This document shows positions 59,429 through 64,000 of a DNA stretch of 64,000 nt, one piece after another. The stretch's first letter is position 1. Every line of letters starts with the position of its first letter. The position numbers and the translations under genes are program-made. The notes under the pieces are model-generated. The model made no database searches and was not told where the DNA came from. It was given only the letters and a program-made list of their open reading frames with translations. Origin of the DNA: Sternotherus odoratus (Eukaryota > Chordata > Testudines > Kinosternidae); the NCBI GenBank assembly GCA_032164245.1, contig JAVMKO010000006.1, positions 40,755,819 to 40,819,818 on the forward strand, written 5' to 3'.

Positions 59429-62400
59429 ATAAAATGTGCCCAATGATCTGATTAAGGTTAAAAGCAGACAAATCTATGGCAAATCTCTATGTACTATGGA
59501 GGTGTCAGACATGGCTGCATAGTCAAGGATGAGCTGCTGGAGCTTTGCATTAAAACAGACATTGAACCTCTTTTTACATATAAAGAATGCAGTGTATCCC
59601 TACGCTGCAACACCTACTCTTTAACTACAGAATAAGAAATAGCAAGAAAATCCAATAATGCCTTGGAATTAAAAGTAATTTTAAAATGGCTCCTTTCAGA
59701 AATTTGGGAATGAGTACCCAACCTTTTTTCATTCGAAATTTCTAAATTATCTCAGTAATGGAGTAATGCAGACTGTTCAAACTACCAAAATTTGAAACAG
59801 ACAGAAATCTTGTGCATAACTTACATTTGTAGATTTTTTTAAGGTTATTGGTCATTTTTGACACTGTTCTTCTTAGCTGAAAGTTACTTCTTTAAGAGAG
59901 ACTGAGTCTATTGCAGAGAACTCCACAAAAAACACCACTCTGCTTATAGGGAAATTAGACTACTGCACTCAACTCCCATTGTGCTAATCCTTTAGAAATG
60001 CAACCATTACAACCTACTAGACTGAAGTTAACTATTGCATTCCAAAGAGTTCAGCACCCATAACAACTCCTCTATTCTGGCTGAGTGTGGAGGGAAAGAA
60101 AAGAAGGTGCCCTGTGCGAAGAGGGGAGAATTCCACTGCTGTAGCTACTCCTCACTGGAAGTGAAGATATGGCTTCCACTGGCCCCCAAAAGACAGCAAA
60201 GAAAGGCCCCTCCACAATGCCTGGCGGATCTTTTTCTACATAGACCCTTTACTGTTATACCAAAACGCCGGCAACAGTGAAGAGTTTTTCTATTAAAAAA
60301 ACAACACTTCAGTGTCATCCTCCATTGAATGAGTAGGGCCAACCAATATTTGCAAATTTTAATAAAGAGATTTAATATTACAATAGAACTGGCAATCCAG
60401 GAAGTCTTCTTTTATGCTCATTGCTGCCTGGACTAATAAGAATGGTTTCAGACAGGGCAAAAGTTTGATGGAATTGGGCAAGAGGAGCTATGCACAGTTA
60501 CCCTGGAAATTATTTTTATTTCAATCATTCTGCATCTGTATAGACCAACTTCACAGCCCATGAATGACAGTAATAGCCTGAGTGAAAGGAACTTTCCTAT
60601 CTGGATTGTCTAAAACAAAGAATTACACTTATAAAATAGCATTTTAAAATAGACCACATTAAAAAGCTTTACATACTAATACATGCAAATTGTCTTTATT
60701 CCCATTGTTCCCATCTAGTCCCATTTTTATTATCTTTATTCTATTAAACATTCTATAAACTGTGAACACAGTAACTCTTCCCAGCCGCCAGCAGTAGACC
60801 TGCAAGCATACTGCATCCCTACTCCTGACCTGCTACAGGCTAAACACACTAACAGACTAGTTAAAAGACAATTAGTCCAATTTCACATTTCCTTGCTGCC
60901 GAAAAATTTCATGTTATTTCAGTCACAGTGGATGGATGCCAAGTTCACGGGAAACAACCCTGCTGATTTATCCAGTCCATTTTAATACTTTAGAAATACT
61001 GTTAAAACATGGCTGTCCTAATTACACAGGGATCAGTGCACAGTGTCCCTCTCACCCAGGATTCTCCCAGAAGGGCTGCAATCACCTGCATTCCCCCTAA
61101 TTTCACCATGCAATTCCAACTAATTTCATCCTAGTACAGTGCTGTCAGACAACTCCCATGTCTCTGCGGTTTTAATCGATTAGCTCAATGTCTCTATAAT
61201 GCATCACCAGCTGCCAGGCACAGAACTGGACGCTTTGCAAGCATTTCAACTAAAAGACAGTTTAATTACTATACCAGCATCTCAAAGGCATAGGCACAAA
61301 GGCTTGGAAAGGAATTATTAAAATATTTGATGTCAACAAACCACTTCATAACTGAGCAAACAGTGACAATCAAAAGGCTAGAAATAAGGAGAAAGTCAGA
61401 TTTAAAAACTGTAAGTAGCTTTTTTATAGACTCTAATGTATTCAGGCAAATGGAGTGGTATAAGGATTACTGTTTACACAATGCAATTGTGCTTTATGAT
61501 AATTTTTCGTGGGAAATAAAGACATGTTTAAAACTGACTCGGCTGTAGCACTAAACTCCTATGCTCGGGAAAGACACCTTGCATTAGGAAATAGTTGAAG
61601 TAATGAAGAGGAAAAAATGTATCTAACAGATCCAAGAGAGAGGTTGTAGATCAATTTAAAAGAGGCAAATTACAATAGGAATACGGGGCAAATCCTTTCT
61701 TCCCACTTTCTGTGAGGTAAAGTAAGGGGTATAACAGTAGAAAAAATATTTTTCTGATCTGTAGGGAGGGAGCAGGGAGGCCAAAGTACATAGACCCTGC
61801 ATGGTAAGACTCATCACCCCTCTCATACCAGAGTGATACAGAACACAGTTTCATTGGCACTCAATGTGCACGAGTGCAGAGTGGAAAAGTATGGGTCAGA
61901 CCAGAGAAGTGGCAAAGGGATTTACCAGTTAATGTGCACAAAGCCTGAGTCCACTGGCCCAAAACTTCACTGCACCCAGAGCTTGTATTAGCAGTTGTAG
62001 CCAAACTACCCTTGACCTATATAGGGATATTACCATGTTTGCAGATGCAGCAGATGTTGGGAGTGGGTTCAAGGCCATGTGTTCAACTCTAGTCGGAAGT
62101 GTATGTATTTGATCTCTGTGACCTCTTCTAGCTGTTGGAAAGAATGGCATTGACAGAAGCTGCATAAGGACTCATCTCTCTTCGCTAGAGGGAGGGGCAT
62201 TATGATTCATAGCCGTTGTGGGTGGGAAGAAAAGAAAAAGGGGGGAAAGAGAATGCCCAGGCCAGTAACATGAAGGTAGTGACCTGTTACCTGGTATTTG
62301 AGACCTGAACTCATAAAATTTCTGTAATTGTCTGATTTATATCCCAGAATCCGATATTATTTCATTTGGTTACTTCATGCTGTGACAGTGCATCAACCCC

Positions 62401-64000
62401 TTGTTCTTCCCTCGTACAGTAAATAAATCAAACTGAGCTCTGGGAACCATAAACCCAGGCCTATTTCATTTTAAAAGGAGAAAAATCCATAGATGTCACA
62501 TGGCCTAATCTGCCTACCTCCCTTCTGCTGAAACACACTAGAATGATCCTAGTTTAAAACATGTTTCCCCAAGTCTATCTACTGTCACTTATCCATCCCA
62601 ATTCTCTTAGTCATGAAGCTATCCCCACTCATTTGAAATGCACCAACCTGCAAGATTTTCAATTCCCCTCCCATATACGCATGTGTGTACAGGTATAAGC
62701 AGCTGGCTAATTATTATATTCACTTGGCAATCACTCTCAAAAATAAAAGTATCTTTTGCAGTTATAATGGAAAATAAGAGGTCTACTGGTATAAGATAAC
62801 TTTTGCATTCATCTGAATAAATATAAATTTAGATTTAACAGATTACATAAACATCTTAAACTCAGAGTTGTTATGCACCTCCATTCTTCATCAGCTTTGT
62901 TATTGATCAGGTCTCCAAAGAATGAGTAATTTATACGTCAATAGTTAAATACTATCTACATTGCAACACCTAGACACATAGGCACTATTATTTAAAAAAA
63001 AATATTTGGGGAACAAAACGACAGTATCTTGCTAACTTTGGCGATGCAGCAAGAGACAACAAAAGGTGAAAAAGTCACACTAGTGGACCACAGCACCACT
63101 AATATACTAGAATTTTTGAATCTGTGGTCATGCGAATGTAGTACATTATGATGATCCTTGCTACTCACACTTGCAGGCCTGAAGTTTTGCTTGTCTTTTA
63201 GAGGCAATGGCATCCACTGACTACAACACATCCTCGTAATTTCTTTTTACCGCTTTATAATGAATGAGTAGAGAACCACTTCTTATTCATAATGCTCACA
63301 AACAAATTTAGCCACCCTGCCCCACAGGATATCCATTGAATTTTCTGATGTCTGATTAACAAGTGCCTTGAGACCATTATTCCCAGGGCTATCAGTCTTT
63401 TGTTCTACTTACCTTAATTTTTGTCCAAGTCTAATTTAATGAGTGTTTCTCACTTTCCTGTGAAGTTCTTGACTATTCAGGGCACAAGCCACAACACAAG
63501 ATTTAACTTTTTAAAACTGTATTTACACAGTTGCATTATAAGTTTCAACAAGCTAAAAAAAACCAAACTAAAATTTTAAAAAAATTGAGCAGAAATATCA
63601 ACTAGTCCTTTGAAAGTCTGCCTTCAGATGGCTCTATGCACAGGCAGACTCTTTAAATATGAATTCTGTCTCAGATTCATTTAATACTTATTTGACTTCA
63701 CAAGAGGCAAAAGTATTTAATTCATTATCACCCATCCCTGATTTAGATCTATGAATGTGAAAATCTCTGTTACTAATTTTAATTGCACTATTCTCTCTCC
63801 ACAGGCAACTGTTAAATTGGTTTGGTGAAATAGTAGTGAATCACATCAAAGTAGTAGGATACATTTTATAATATATCTAAATAACTATCCCATTTTCCCA
63901 GCATGTTGCTGTGTGTTTTAAGTATTAATATTATGATTCCAGTTTAGCAGGATGTAGCCTTAATAAATTTTCCTTCTACTGTATTTTAGCACCATTAAAA
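59429..64000. other. Non-coding stretch, possible conserved element at 60880-61260
   Basis: No gene or recognised repeat. The part 60880-61260 has balanced composition, ATCGATTAG and TAATTAC motifs and no low complexity, suggestive of constrained regulatory DNA. This is an impression only. Short frames elsewhere have no motifs. Confidence 0.25.

Overview
The window reads as nuclear DNA of a sauropsid, most likely a turtle. It is AT-rich and has no convincing intact host gene. It is full of CR1/L3-type LINE 3' ends with the typical CATAGAAT / TCTATGA tails. It also holds tRNA-derived SINEs that end in a CR1-like tail, an old MIR-like SINE, an L2 fragment, and many small inverted-repeat DNA transposons. 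No rRNA gene, tRNA gene, CRISPR array, operon or bacterial-type gene is visible. Nearly all open frames are short chance frames or remains of LINE and transposase genes.

Layout. 1-3.3 kb: AT-rich non-coding. 3.3-6.1 kb: a 769-bp hAT element with a perfect 8-bp target duplication, a palindromic MITE, a CR1 3' end, and a head-to-head Penelope-like insertion with a target duplication and hammerhead-like motifs. 7.2 kb: a GATA microsatellite. 8.4-8.9 kb: a protein-like minus-strand frame with a single stop, not recognised. 9-14.3 kb: mostly plain non-coding DNA. 14.3-17.2 kb: the most unusual part, a GC- and GA-rich island. 17.4-22.7 kb: CR1 and L3 LINEs with nested MITEs. 23.7-25.1 kb: tRNA-SINE, Tigger-like MITE and Harbinger-like MITE. 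28-40 kb: LTR-like segments, CR1, a second tRNA-SINE, CR1 tails and a MIR. 40.6 kb: L2. 43-44.1 kb: a decayed Harbinger element with part of its transposase. 49.7-51.2 kb: a 122-bp TA-flanked MITE and an L3 LINE. 51-64 kb: largely plain non-coding DNA with a GA microsatellite.

The best candidate for something new is 14551-17210. It is a 2.66-kb element bounded by matching termini (GGTTGACCATAT / ATATGGTCAGCC) between TA dinucleotides. It carries, on the minus strand, what looks like the first coding exon of protein kinase C gamma (start of the C1A zinc finger) with its splice donor still recognisable. It also holds a 46-bp duplication of the exon end, a solo-LTR-like insertion with a 40-bp minisatellite, a 381-bp near-perfect palindrome, and a second foldback with 103-bp arms. 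I read this as a DNA transposon that captured a gene fragment (a vertebrate Pack-type element). The termini and exon are seen directly; the capture history is inference.

The window is probably a gene desert or a very long intron. Some plain stretches are rich in homeodomain-like ATTA/TAATTA sites and could be distal regulatory DNA, but that needs an alignment to other amniotes.
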